From JBFWUM01 sp050247255 (GTDB lineage: Bacteria; Acidobacteriota; Vicinamibacteria; Vicinamibacterales; UBA2999), in assembly GCA_050247255.1 (NCBI GenBank), contig JBFWUM010000049.1:1-30260 (forward strand): a stretch of DNA of 30,260 bases, written 5' to 3'. Shown here one piece after another: positions 15,316-24,193 of this stretch; position 1 is the first letter of the stretch; every line of letters starts with the position of its first letter. Made by a program: the position numbers and the translations under genes. Under the pieces are notes generated by a model, which did not search any database, was not told where the DNA came from, and saw nothing but the letters and a program-made list of their open reading frames with translations.

Positions 15316-16442
15316 CCATGGACTCCTCCACGGACTCCTCCACCACCACTGCGCCCATCGACGTCAACGCCCGGAGCGTCACGCTGACGCTGCTGGCCAT
15401 TGCGGCGACGATGGCGGTCCTTCACTGGGCCCGCGAAGTCTTCATTCCAATCGTGGTGAGCATCCTGGTGAGCTACGCATTGGAGCCCATCGTCACCGGC
15501 CTGATGCGGATCCGCCTGTCGCGGGTCGTCGCCGCCGGCATCGTGATGACCGCGCTCATCGGCACGTCCGGCTTGGTCGGCTACACCCTCGCCGACGATG
15601 CGGCGGCGGTGGTGGCGGAGCTGCCGGACGCGACGACGCGCATCCGCCAGGCGCTGCGGCGCGGCCGTGCCGAGCCCGGCGCCATCCAGCAGGTGCAGCA
15701 GGCAGCCGAGGAGCTGCAGCGCGCGGCCAACGAAACGTCCGGCCCCGCTCCCGCGCCCCGTGGCGTGCAACGCGTGCAGATCGAGCAACCGGCCTTCGAC
15801 GTCCGGCAGTACGTGTCGTGGGGATCGGCCAGCCTCGTGGCGTTCGCCAGCCAGGGCGTGGTCGTGGTGTTCTTCGTGTTCTTCCTGCTCGCGTCGGGCG
15901 ACCTGTTCAAGCGGAAGCTGGTGAGAATCGCCGGGCCGTCGCTCGAGCAGAAGAAGATCACGGTGCAGATTCTCAACGAGATCAACTCGCAGATCGCCCG
16001 CTTCCTGCTCGTTCGCGTGGTGACCAGCCTCGTCGTCGGCGTCGGGACGTGGCTGGCGTTCCGGTGGGTCGGGCTCGAGCAGGCCGGCGTGTGGGGCGTG
16101 GCGGCGGCGGTCTTCAACAGCATTCCCTACTTCGGGCCGATCATCGTCGCCACCGGGACGTTCATCGTCGCGTTCCTGCAGTTCGAGACCATCGGCATGG
16201 GGGCGTATGTCGCGGGGATCTCGCTGGCGATCACGGCGATGGAAGGCTGGCTGCTGACGCCGTGGCTGGCCAGCCGCACGGCGCGCACCAACGAGGTGGC
16301 GGTCTTCATCGGCCTGATGTTCTGGAGCTTCGTGTGGGGCCTGTGGGGGACGCTGCTCGCCGTGCCGATGCTCGTCGCGGCAAAGGCCTTCTGCGATCGG
16401 ATTGAGGACCTGAAGCCTATCGGCGAGCTGCTCGGCGAGTAG
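15312..16442 (+). CDS. AI-2E (YdiK/PerM) family transporter
   Basis: A 376-residue inner-membrane protein with the AI-2E family layout: paired N-terminal helices (about 24-75), a long soluble helical region rich in Gln/Ala/Glu (about 95-165), and five or more C-terminal helices. Signature segments include SYALEPIVTGLMR, VFNSIPYFGPIIVA and EGWLLTPWLASRTARTNEVAVFIGLMFWSFVWGLWGTLLAVP. Members export small molecules or ions; autoinducer-2 export is shown only for a few. The ATG overlaps the flavoprotein stop by 4 bp. The last 26 bp overlap the 3' end of the convergent LigD-like gene. Confidence 0.93.
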   Translation: MTMDSSTDSSTTTAPIDVNARSVTLTLLAIAATMAVLHWAREVFIPIVVSILVSYALEPIVTGLMRIRLSRVVAAGIVMTALIGTSGLVGYTLADDAAAVVAELPDATTRIRQALRRGRAEPGAIQQVQQAAEELQRAANETSGPAPAPRGVQRVQIEQPAFDVRQYVSWGSASLVAFASQGVVVVFFVFFLLASGDLFKRKLVRIAGPSLEQKKITVQILNEINSQIARFLLVRVVTSLVVGVGTWLAFRWVGLEQAGVWGVAAAVFNSIPYFGPIIVATGTFIVAFLQFETIGMGAYVAGISLAITAMEGWLLTPWLASRTARTNEVAVFIGLMFWSFVWGLWGTLLAVPMLVAAKAFCDRIEDLKPIGELLGE

Positions 16443-17382
16443 GCGGAGGCGCGCCGAGGAACGCCTCCAGGTTGGTGCGTCCCCGGGCCGCGAGCAGCGG
16501 CTTCCACAGGTCGCCCACCGACGCGAAGCGCTCACGGACGTTATCGAGACGGAAGTCCTCGATCCGGGCGCCTCGCTCGACCTCCTCCCAGCGAAGCGGC
16601 GTCGACACCGACGCCACAGGGGTCGGCCGCACCGAATAGATGCTGGCCAGCGTTCGCCCCCAGGCGTTCTGGTTGTAGTCCACCAGCACGCGCCCTTTCG
16701 GACGCTTCGCCACGCGGTACTCGGATGTCATGAGCGCCGGGTGGCGGCCGGCCAGCTCCACCGCGAGCGCCTTCGCGAAGGTCCATACCGCCTTCTGCAC
16801 GGGGCCGCGCACGATCGGCACGTAGATGTGGAGCCCCTTTGATCCGCTCGTCTTCACCAGCGGCTTCATCCCCAGCGTGACCAGCGCATCGCGCACGATC
16901 AGCGCCGACTCACAGACCTGATCGAAGGCCGCGCCGCTTCCCGGGTCGAGATCGAAGTGGACGTAGTCGGGACGATCCACGTCGTCACAGCGTGCGTACC
17001 ACTGGTTGAGATCGATGCAGCCAAGATTGATCACCCAGAGCAGCGAGGGCAGGTCGTCGATCACCGGAAAGTCGATGACATTGCCCGACTCGTGCTCGAT
17101 GGCGCAGGTGCGGATCCACTCAGGGCGCGGGACCGGGGCCCGTTTCATGAAGAAGAACTCGCCGGCCGCGCCGTGCGGATATCGCTTCATGACCATGGCG
17201 CGGTCGGCGATGTGCGGCAGCAGCAGCGCCGCCACGTCGGCGTAGTACTGGATGAGATCGCCCTTGGTGATGCCGCGCTCGGGCCAGAACGGTTTGCGCA
17301 GGTTGGTGACCCGCACCTCCCGGCTGCCGAACGTCAGCGTGGCGTTATCGACGTCGTCCGGAATCTGCGCGCGCGGCGGCAT
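16417..17382 (-). CDS. LigD-type primase-polymerase domain protein (stand-alone PolDom)
   Basis: This 321-residue protein matches the polymerase/primase domain of LigD, which fills and extends ends in Ku-dependent non-homologous end joining, often adding ribonucleotides. Seen here are VTNLRKPFWPERGITKGDLIQYY, the metal site FDLDPGSG (Asp144, Asp146), KTSGSKGLHIYVPI (His185) and the third carboxylate in VLVDYNQNAWG (Asp235). There is no ligase or 3'-phosphoesterase domain, so it is a single-domain form. No ku gene is in the window. It overlaps the permease gene by 26 bp tail to tail, and its 5' end overlaps the upstream unknown gene by 38 bp. Confidence 0.93.
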   Translation of the reverse strand: MPPRAQIPDDVDNATLTFGSREVRVTNLRKPFWPERGITKGDLIQYYADVAALLLPHIADRAMVMKRYPHGAAGEFFFMKRAPVPRPEWIRTCAIEHESGNVIDFPVIDDLPSLLWVINLGCIDLNQWYARCDDVDRPDYVHFDLDPGSGAAFDQVCESALIVRDALVTLGMKPLVKTSGSKGLHIYVPIVRGPVQKAVWTFAKALAVELAGRHPALMTSEYRVAKRPKGRVLVDYNQNAWGRTLASIYSVRPTPVASVSTPLRWEEVERGARIEDFRLDNVRERFASVGDLWKPLLAARGRTNLEAFLGAPPPTRRAARR

Positions 17383-18025
17383 GGCGGATCGGTTCGAGCT
17401 TCGGCGGACGGGTGCCGCGGCGGACCGCGCCCCGCACCGGAATATAGGTCAGTTCCCGGCCGGCGGCGACGCAGCGCAGCATCAGGCCGCCGCGGCTCAT
17501 GTCGCCGCGGCCGACGAACTCCGCCGGGAACATCAGGCGCTCTCCGAAGATCGGCAGGAGCAGCTCGACGTATTTGCCGGAGGCAATGCTGCCGAGCAGC
17601 ACCACGTCGCAGTCCGGGCCGATCGCGTCGCGCAATGCGGTGGCGCCGCGTTCGAGCGGCTCGCGATAGGCGCGGTTCTCGAGGTCGATGTCGGCGCCGG
17701 CGAAGGCCGTGAGCGAGGCGAGCGTCACGCGCGTATCGGCTGCGCGCAGCCCGGCGTTCGGCGTGATGACGAGCGTGCCGCCGGCGGTGACCGGGTCCTC
17801 GAGGTCAGGCGGCTGCGCAAATCGCCGCGCGTAGGCGAGCTTGCCGCGGAAGTAGAGCCCGCTGACGAAGCTGAAGACGTCGCCCAGCAGCGCCCCCTGC
17901 TCACAACGCAGCTGCTGCGCCAGCGTAAACGCCGCGCTCGGCGAGAGGATCATCCGCGCCCGCGCGCCGCCACAGTTGGCCGGCGAGAGCAGAAATACCC
18001 GTTTTGTAAGGGGGTCGGGAGTCAT
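17345..18025 (-). CDS. Unrecognised conserved-looking protein
   Basis: I do not recognise this 226-residue protein. It is soluble, with a possible Rossmann-like start KRVFLLSPANCGGARARM, then GKLAYARRFAQPP, LVITPNAGLRAADTR, DVVLLGSIASGKYVELLLPIFGERL and VGRGDMSRGGLML. It has no signal peptide or membrane segment. The only ATG near the start (18025) is supplied by a repeat and would add MTPDPLT; the native start may have been at KRVFLL and been altered by the repeat. A 38-bp overlap with the downstream LigD-like gene suggests co-translation. Confidence 0.6.
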   Translation of the reverse strand: MTPDPLTKRVFLLSPANCGGARARMILSPSAAFTLAQQLRCEQGALLGDVFSFVSGLYFRGKLAYARRFAQPPDLEDPVTAGGTLVITPNAGLRAADTRVTLASLTAFAGADIDLENRAYREPLERGATALRDAIGPDCDVVLLGSIASGKYVELLLPIFGERLMFPAEFVGRGDMSRGGLMLRCVAAGRELTYIPVRGAVRRGTRPPKLEPIRHAAARADSGRRR

Positions 18026-18085
18026 TTCTTTAGGACACCGGCAGCGGGGTGACAAAAAGAAATTACTCCCGACCCCCTTACAAAA
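18002..18085. repeat. Repeat family copy B: 84-bp element with 30-bp inverted arms
   Basis: The left arm (18002-18031, starting ttttgtaagggggtcgggag) and the right arm (18056-18085, ending cgacccccttacaaaa) are reverse complements with one mismatch over 30 bp, around a 24-nt centre. The left arm and its inner flank repeat copy A at 2993-3032 with one change in about 34 bases. The element supplies the stop codon of the DUF4112 gene (18078-18080) and the only ATG of the gene at 17345-18025. It encodes no protein and resembles a miniature inverted-repeat element. Confidence 0.92.
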
Positions 18086-18563
18086 GCGAAATTAGCCATC
18101 CGAACACCACGAAGGGCAATGCGGCCAGCAGCAGGAGGATCGCAATAGCTGCGATCACGAACGCCCAGTCGCCAGCCCTCGGCCGGTGCTCCTCATACGC
18201 GTGGCGCTCCAGCAGCGCCATGTTGCGGTCGTTGGCCTTCCAGGCGAAATCGAACAGGTCGCCGACGACCGGCACGACGCCGAACAGCGCGTCGAGGGCG
18301 ACGTTGAACAGCATCCGCAGTTGCACGACCTTCGGCACGTCCAGCCGGCGGGCGTGCCAAAGCACGGCAATCGTGAAGAGCGGTGAGACGAGATCCCCGA
18401 GCCCCGGAATCACCCCCAGGATCGGGTCGAGGCCCACCCGGTAGGAGGTTCCGGGCACCGTGACGGCGGAATCGAGCAGGCTCGAGATCCTGCGCAGCGC
18501 GTCGAGCCCGTTCTGCTGGCTCGGCGTCAGTCGGCGAAGGCGCGTTACCCCTTGAGGCCCCAT
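18078..18563 (-). CDS. DUF4112 membrane protein
   Basis: A 161-residue protein with the DUF4112 pattern: a helical N-terminus (LDALRRISSLLDSAVTVPGTSYRVGLDPILGVIPGLGDLVSPLFTI), then LFNVALDALFGVVPVVGDLFDFAWKANDRNMALLERH. The two GLDPILGxIPGxGD / ALDALFGxVPxxGD segments are hallmark repeats. A hydrophobic C-terminal helix (DWAFVIAAIAILLLLAALPFVVFGWL) follows. The function of the family is unknown. The gene overlaps the 3' end of fabH by 19 bp. Its last codons and TAA lie within the 18002-18085 inverted repeat, so the very C-terminus may not be ancestral. Confidence 0.88.
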   Translation of the reverse strand: MGPQGVTRLRRLTPSQQNGLDALRRISSLLDSAVTVPGTSYRVGLDPILGVIPGLGDLVSPLFTIAVLWHARRLDVPKVVQLRMLFNVALDALFGVVPVVGDLFDFAWKANDRNMALLERHAYEEHRPRAGDWAFVIAAIAILLLLAALPFVVFGWLISLL

Positions 18564-19563
18564 CTCATCAGTACGGCGCCGACCGTGAAGCCGGCCCCCA
18601 CCGATGCTACCAGCAGCAGGTCACCCTTCTTGAGCCGCTTGTCGTTGACGGCATCGTTCAGGGCCAGCGGGATCGTCCCGGCGGTGGTGTTGCCAAACCG
18701 CTCGATGTTGATCACCACCTTCTCGGTGCTCAGGCCAAGCTTCTCCGCCGCCGCCTGGATGATGCGCCGATTCGCCTGGTGCGAGACGAACAGGTCGACG
18801 TCCGCGCCGGTGATGCCGTTGCGCTCGAGCAGCCGGCGGCACACCTCCTCGGTGTTGCGCACGGCGAACTTGAACACGGCCGCGCCATCCTGCTTCACGT
18901 AGTGCAGCCTTTGGTCGACGGTCTCATGCGACGCGGGCCGGAGGCTACCGCCCGCCGGCATCTTCAACGCCTCGCCGCCGTGGCCGTCGACGTAGTGCTC
19001 GAAGTCGATGATGCCGAGGGCGGGATCGTCGGTCGCCTCGACCACGACGGCGCCGGCGCCGTCGCCGAACAGCACACAGGTCGTGCGATCCGTGTAGTCG
19101 ATGATGCTCGACATCACATCGGCGCCGACCACCAGCGCATGCTGGCTGCCGCCCGCGGCGACAACCTGGGCGGCGGTCGTCAGCGCGTAGGTGAACCCCG
19201 AGCAGGCGGCCGACAGGTCGAATCCCCAGGCGTGCGGCGCGCCAATCTTGGCCTGCAGCAGGCACGCCGTGCTCGGAAACGGCATGTCCGGCGTCGTCGT
19301 ACCGACGACGATGAAGTCGATGTCGGCCGGCGTGAGGCCGGCCCTTTCGATGGCGGCGAGCGACGCTTCCTTCGCGAGGTCGGAGGTCGCGACGCCGGGA
19401 TCGACCAGGTGGCGCTCGCGGATGCCCGTGCGCTGGAGGATCCACTCATCGCTCGTCTCGACCATCTTCTCGAGGTCGGCGTTGGTGAGCACACGGGGTG
19501 GAACGTAGGTCGCGAGGCTGGCAATGCGCGCGCGCCGCACCTGGCGCGGCGCGCTCTGTCCGG

Positions 19564-19570
<7 letters not shown>
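18545..19570 (-). CDS. fabH: 3-oxoacyl-ACP synthase III FabH
   Basis: FabH condenses acetyl-CoA (or branched acyl-CoA) with malonyl-ACP to start type II fatty-acid synthesis. The 341-residue thiolase-fold protein has the Cys-His-Asn triad: Cys123 in DLSAACSGFTYAL, His264 in SHQANRRII and Asn294 in RFGNTTAGT. TSDEWILQRTGIRERH and GDGAGAVVVE are also present. The start is GTG (19570), seven bases inside the 3' end of ruvB, so translation is probably coupled. The neighbourhood with ruvB is unusual compared with the fab clusters of other bacteria, since no plsX or fabD is adjacent. Confidence 0.96.
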
Positions 19571-20582
<1,012 letters not shown>

Positions 20583-20586
<4 letters not shown>

Positions 20587-21179
20587 CGCATCAGCTCGCG
20601 CAGCGCCGCGCGCAGCGCGTCCTCGAATGTGACATCGTGATTCGCGGCGAGGGTGGCGTCGACCGCCTTCTCCGCCGGCGGCCGATGATAGCCCAGGTTC
20701 TGCAGCGCCGAGAGCAGGTCGGCGCGCAGACGATCGGCGCCGCTCGCTTCGATCGGCTGCTCCACCGACACGGCGAACTGCGCCAGTCGATCCTTGAGCT
20801 CGAGGACGATGCGCTCGGCGGTCTTCTTGCCGACGCCGGGCACGCGCGTCAGCCGGGCCACGTCGCCGCGCTGCACGGCCGCGATCAACTCGCGCGTCTC
20901 GATTCCGGAGAGCACCGAAACCGCCAGCTTCGGGCCGATGCCGCTGATGCCGATCAGGCGCTCGAACAGCTGCTGCTCGAGCTCGGTCTGGAAGCCGAAC
21001 AGCTGGATCACGTCCTCGCGCACGTGCGTGTGCACGCGCAGCGACACGCCGGCGCCCGTCTCGCCGATCTCGTAATAGGTCGACAGCGGCACCACGACTT
21101 CGTAGCCGACGCCCTGCACGTCGATGATGATGCGGTTTGGCTGCTTGTCGAGGACGTGCCCGCGCAGGAATCCGATCAT
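20583..21179 (-). CDS. ruvA: Holliday junction DNA-binding protein RuvA
   Basis: RuvA tetramers hold the four-way junction open and load RuvB. The 198-residue protein has the OB-fold start MIGFLRGHVLDKQPNRIIIDVQG, the helix-hairpin-helix pair LIGISGIGPKLAVSVL and LTRVPGVGKKTAERIVLELK, and the flexible linker followed by the C-terminal domain SALQNLGYHRPPAEKAV. The length is normal. The start at 21179 overlaps the ruvC stop as ATGA, and the stop overlaps ruvB as ATGA, so the three ruv genes form one coupled unit in the order C-A-B. Confidence 0.98.
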
Positions 21180-21727
21180 CCGTGTGCGGGCGGCCGATAC
21201 TGTCGCCAGGATCGCGCCGTTTTCGGTGCAACCGCAGTGTCTGCCTTCAGGCTGACCGGCAGCCGGGAATGCAGGTGGCAGATCGCCACGGCCAGCGCAT
21301 CCGCCGCGTCGTGCGGCGACGGCACCGCGTCGAGGCCGAGCAGCAGCTTGATCATCTGCTGCACCTGGTGCTTCTCGGCGCGTCCATAGCCGACGACCGC
21401 GCGCTTGATTTCCGCGGGGGTGTACTCGATGACCTCGCAGCCGGCCTGGGCCGCGGCCAGCATGGCCACGCCGCGGGCATGCCCCAGCTTGAGCGCGCTG
21501 CGCGCGTTGGCGGCATGGAAGATGTTCTCGATCGCCACGCAGTCGGGCTGTGCGGCCGCCAGGAACGAGGTCAGCTCGCGGTGGATCTGCGAGAGTCGAT
21601 CGGGAAGAGACGCGGAGGCGGCCACCGTAATGGCGCCGCACGAGACGAGACGATGCCGGCGCCCATCCGTCTCCACGCAACCGTAGCCGGTGCGCTCGGA
21701 GCCGGGATCGATGCCGAAGATCTTCAC
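21176..21727 (-). CDS. ruvC: Holliday junction resolvase RuvC
   Basis: RuvC cleaves Holliday junctions symmetrically. The 183-residue protein has the RNase H-like catalytic acids: Asp7 in FGIDPGSERTGYG, Glu67 in VAIENIF, and the Asp pair in SPHDAADALAVA (140, 143). The conserved YTPAEIKRAVVGYGRAEKHQVQ is intact. The catalytic core ends near residue 155. The rest (PVSLKADTAVAPKTARSW onward) is a low-complexity, basic tail that looks unlike the core and resembles a repeat-derived extension. E. coli RuvC is 173 residues. It overlaps yebC upstream and ruvA downstream by 4 bp each. Confidence 0.97.
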   Translation of the reverse strand: MKIFGIDPGSERTGYGCVETDGRRHRLVSCGAITVAASASLPDRLSQIHRELTSFLAAAQPDCVAIENIFHAANARSALKLGHARGVAMLAAAQAGCEVIEYTPAEIKRAVVGYGRAEKHQVQQMIKLLLGLDAVPSPHDAADALAVAICHLHSRLPVSLKADTAVAPKTARSWRQYRPPAHG

Positions 21728-22473
21728 GCGAGCGCCTCGATCTCCTTTTCCTCGATGTCGAAGTTCGCCCAGACGTTCTGCACGTCGTCGTGATCGTCGA
21801 GCGCCTCCATCAGGCGCATCATGGCGGCGGCGTCCTTGCCGGTGAGCTTCACGTAATTCTGCGGGATCATCGCGATGGCGGCGGTGGCCGGCTCGACACC
21901 GAGCGCCTTGACCGAGTCGCGCACCGCCTCGAACGCCTCGGGGGCCGAGATGATCTCGAACCCGCTCTCGTCGTCGCTCATGTCGTCGGCGCCGGCGTCG
22001 AGCACCGCCGCCAGCAGCGCATCCTCGTCGACCTTGCCGCCCTTCTCGACGATGACCTGCCCCTTGCGGGAGAACATCCAGGCGACGCTGTTCTCGGCAG
22101 CGAGGTTGCCATTGTGCTTGCCGAGCAGGAAGCGGATCTCGCCGACGGTCCGGTTCTTGTTGTCGGTCAGCGTCTGGATCATCATCGCGACGCCGCCGGG
22201 ACCGTAGCCCTCGTACAGGATCTCCTCGTACTGGACCCCGGGTTCCTCTCCAGTGCCGCGGCGGATGGCGCGCTCGATGTTCTCGCGCGGCATGTTGTTC
22301 GCCTTGGCCTCGGCGATGATCGTGCGGAGGCGCGGGTTCATGTCAGGGTCCCCGCCGCCGGTGCGGGCCGCTACCGAGAGTTCCTTGATGATGCGGGTGA
22401 AAATCTTGCCCCGCTTGGCGTCAGCGGCGCCCTTCTTGTGCTTGATTGTGTGCCACTTGGAATGGCCTGACAT
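21724..22473 (-). CDS. yebC: YebC/PmpR-family protein (TACO1)
   Basis: A 249-residue YebC/TACO1 family protein starting MSGHSKWHTIKHKKGAADAKRGKIF, with LRTIIAEAKANNMPRENIERAI, YEGYGPGGVAMMIQTLTDNKNRTV and the terminal MRLMEALDDHDDVQNVWANFDI. Members act as transcription regulators or as ribosome-associated factors that help translate polyproline stretches; the sequence does not separate these. The ATG at 22473 has GGAG about 9 bases upstream. It is the first gene of the yebC-ruvCAB-fabH run, a very common arrangement, and the 60-bp spacer before it should hold the promoter. Confidence 0.96.
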   Translation of the reverse strand: MSGHSKWHTIKHKKGAADAKRGKIFTRIIKELSVAARTGGGDPDMNPRLRTIIAEAKANNMPRENIERAIRRGTGEEPGVQYEEILYEGYGPGGVAMMIQTLTDNKNRTVGEIRFLLGKHNGNLAAENSVAWMFSRKGQVIVEKGGKVDEDALLAAVLDAGADDMSDDESGFEIISAPEAFEAVRDSVKALGVEPATAAIAMIPQNYVKLTGKDAAAMMRLMEALDDHDDVQNVWANFDIEEKEIEALA

Positions 22474-22533
22474 GCCTCAAACTCCAGAAAATACAGGGAA
22501 AACGGACCCTCAATAGTAGCAGATCGCCCCCGG

Positions 22534-23352
22534 CTACGACCGCCGCGCCAGCACCATCCAGACCTCGGCCCGCGGGTCCCACGGGCCGCCGCGGTAATCG
22601 CCGAGCAGCGCATCAACCGTAAAGCCGGCCCGCTCCAGGCGCCGGGCCACCTGCGGCACCGACAGCGTGCGAAACGTGAGCGCAAACCGGTGCACGCGCG
22701 ACCGGCGACCGACCCGTTCGGTGAACTCCTGGTCGAAGATGGTCAACCGGCGGGCGCGATCCTGGCGGACGGTCTCGGTGAGGCTGACGCGCGCCCCGCC
22801 GCGGCGCCCACGCCAGCCGGTGAGGCTGACCCGCTTGCGGTACTCCTCCCACGCCGGCAGGTCGGCGACCAGCTCGATGCCGAAGGTGCCGCCGGGCGCC
22901 AGCACGCCGTGCACGGCCTGCAGCGTGGCCGTCAGATCGCGCTCGCGCAGCAGCGATTGCAGCATGCCGTACGGCGCCATGACGAGATCGAAGGGTCCGC
23001 CTTCGCGCCCGCCTTCGCGCTTCGCGCTGCGGCGGGACGAGCGCTCCCTGAACGGAAGCGCTCGGATGTCGCCGCGGACAAGCTGCACGCGATCGCCCAG
23101 CCGCCCCCGCTTCACGCGCTGTGCGGCGCGGGCGAGCATCGGCACCGAGCGGTCGATGCCGACAATGCGCACGCCGGCACGCCCGAGCGGGATGGTCAGG
23201 CGGCCGGTGCCGCATCCCAGCTCGAGGACGCGTCCGTCGATGTGCTGCGCCAGCCGGCGCCAGAACGGCAGATCGCGCCGGCCGAGCGTTCGCGCGTTCT
23301 CCCAGTCGTAGAAAGGGGCGTACTCATCCCACCCCTCGTGCCCCTCCGCCAC
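22534..23352 (-). CDS. Class I SAM-dependent methyltransferase
   Basis: A 272-residue methyltransferase with motif I VLELGCGTGRLTIPLG (43-58), the acidic end of strand 2 in VGIDRSVPMLA, motif DIRALPF and the strand DLVMAPYGMLQSLL. Between LPFRER and FDLVMAPYG sit about 16 residues, SSRRSAKREGGREGG, encoded by a GC-rich repeat (22995-23038); homologous folds normally go straight from one to the other. The second half has beta-rich EFTERVGRRSRVHRFALTFRTLS, typical of small-molecule methyltransferases. The start is GTG at 23352, directly abutting the stop of the upstream methyltransferase. The substrate is unknown. Confidence 0.88.
   Translation of the reverse strand: MAEGHEGWDEYAPFYDWENARTLGRRDLPFWRRLAQHIDGRVLELGCGTGRLTIPLGRAGVRIVGIDRSVPMLARAAQRVKRGRLGDRVQLVRGDIRALPFRERSSRRSAKREGGREGGPFDLVMAPYGMLQSLLRERDLTATLQAVHGVLAPGGTFGIELVADLPAWEEYRKRVSLTGWRGRRGGARVSLTETVRQDRARRLTIFDQEFTERVGRRSRVHRFALTFRTLSVPQVARRLERAGFTVDALLGDYRGGPWDPRAEVWMVLARRS
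22995..23038. repeat. GC-rich repeat copy inserted in frame in a methyltransferase gene
   Basis: gtccgccttcgc, then gcccgccttcgcg, then cttcgcgctgcggcgggac match the 11534-11565 spacer copy except for about 12 extra bases and a few changes. The frame of the methyltransferase is kept, and the repeat encodes the Arg/Gly/Ser/Glu-rich insertion after LPFRER. Confidence 0.8.
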
Positions 23353-24192
23353 TCAGGCTGCCTTCTGGCCGACCGTCGCGAAGAGCATCGTGTTCTGAAT
23401 CTCGACGAACGCGCTGCCCGCGGCGCGCGATTCCTTCTCGTAGCCGGCGAGCGCCGCCATGTATTCCTCGGCGAGCCCTCGCACGTGCTCCGAGGCGCCG
23501 GCGAGGAGCCGTTCCACCGCCCCGCGCCGCCCCTCGAACACCTCGGCCGCCGGCTGTCCGAGAATGACGTGCGACACCGGAAACAGCCGCACATGGATCG
23601 GCTCCAGCCGGTGCGCCAGGAACAGCTGCGGCAGCCGCGGCCCGATCGCCGGGTCGCCGGCATCACCGCGGTCCGCCGCCGCGGCGGCAAACAGGCGCGC
23701 CGCGAGCGCGAAGGCCGCGCTTCCTCCAGGCACCGAGCTGAAGGCGTAGTGCGCGGAGTTGTCCGGTTCGACCGCTACCACGTGACCGCCAGTTCGTGTC
23801 ACGCGGGCACACTCGCTCACGGCCGCGTCGGACTCCCGCACGTGCTGCAGCACGGCGACACAATAGGTGGCATCGAACGCGCCCGTGACGAAGGGCAGGC
23901 GGCACGCGTCGCCCGCGGCGAAGCGCGCGTTGATGTTGTGCGACGCAGCGCGCTGCGAGGCAGAGACGACTTCGGCGACCTTCAGGTCGATGCCGACCTG
24001 CTGCAGCTGCGACACGTGCAGGCGGCCAATGCTGACCTCGGCCTCGCCGGCGCCGCAGCCGACGTCCAGGATGCGGTTGCCCGGGCGCGGACGCAGCGTC
24101 TCGGTGAGGAACTCGGTGAACTCGTCGTTCCACCACTGCTGCCGCAGGTGCTTCAGCGTCGGCGAAACGAGTGCATCAATTGCGTGCGCCAT
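23353..24192 (-). CDS. UbiE/Methyltransf_11-type SAM methyltransferase
   Basis: A 279-residue methyltransferase with motif I RILDVGCGAGEAEVSIGRL (40-58), motif II VGIDLKVAEVVSASQRA, the DACRLPFVTGAFDATYCVAVLQHV block typical of UbiE/Methyltransf_11, and RVTRTGGHVVAVEPDN. The C-terminal third (RLEPIHVRLFPVSHVI, SAFVEIQNTMLFATVG) is helical and probably caps the active site. The stop is immediately followed by the GTG of the next methyltransferase, and the membrane-protein gene ends one base upstream of its ATG, so the three are one unit. The substrate is not evident. Confidence 0.87.
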   Translation of the reverse strand: MAHAIDALVSPTLKHLRQQWWNDEFTEFLTETLRPRPGNRILDVGCGAGEAEVSIGRLHVSQLQQVGIDLKVAEVVSASQRAASHNINARFAAGDACRLPFVTGAFDATYCVAVLQHVRESDAAVSECARVTRTGGHVVAVEPDNSAHYAFSSVPGGSAAFALAARLFAAAAADRGDAGDPAIGPRLPQLFLAHRLEPIHVRLFPVSHVILGQPAAEVFEGRRGAVERLLAGASEHVRGLAEEYMAALAGYEKESRAAGSAFVEIQNTMLFATVGQKAA

Positions 24193-24193
24193 G

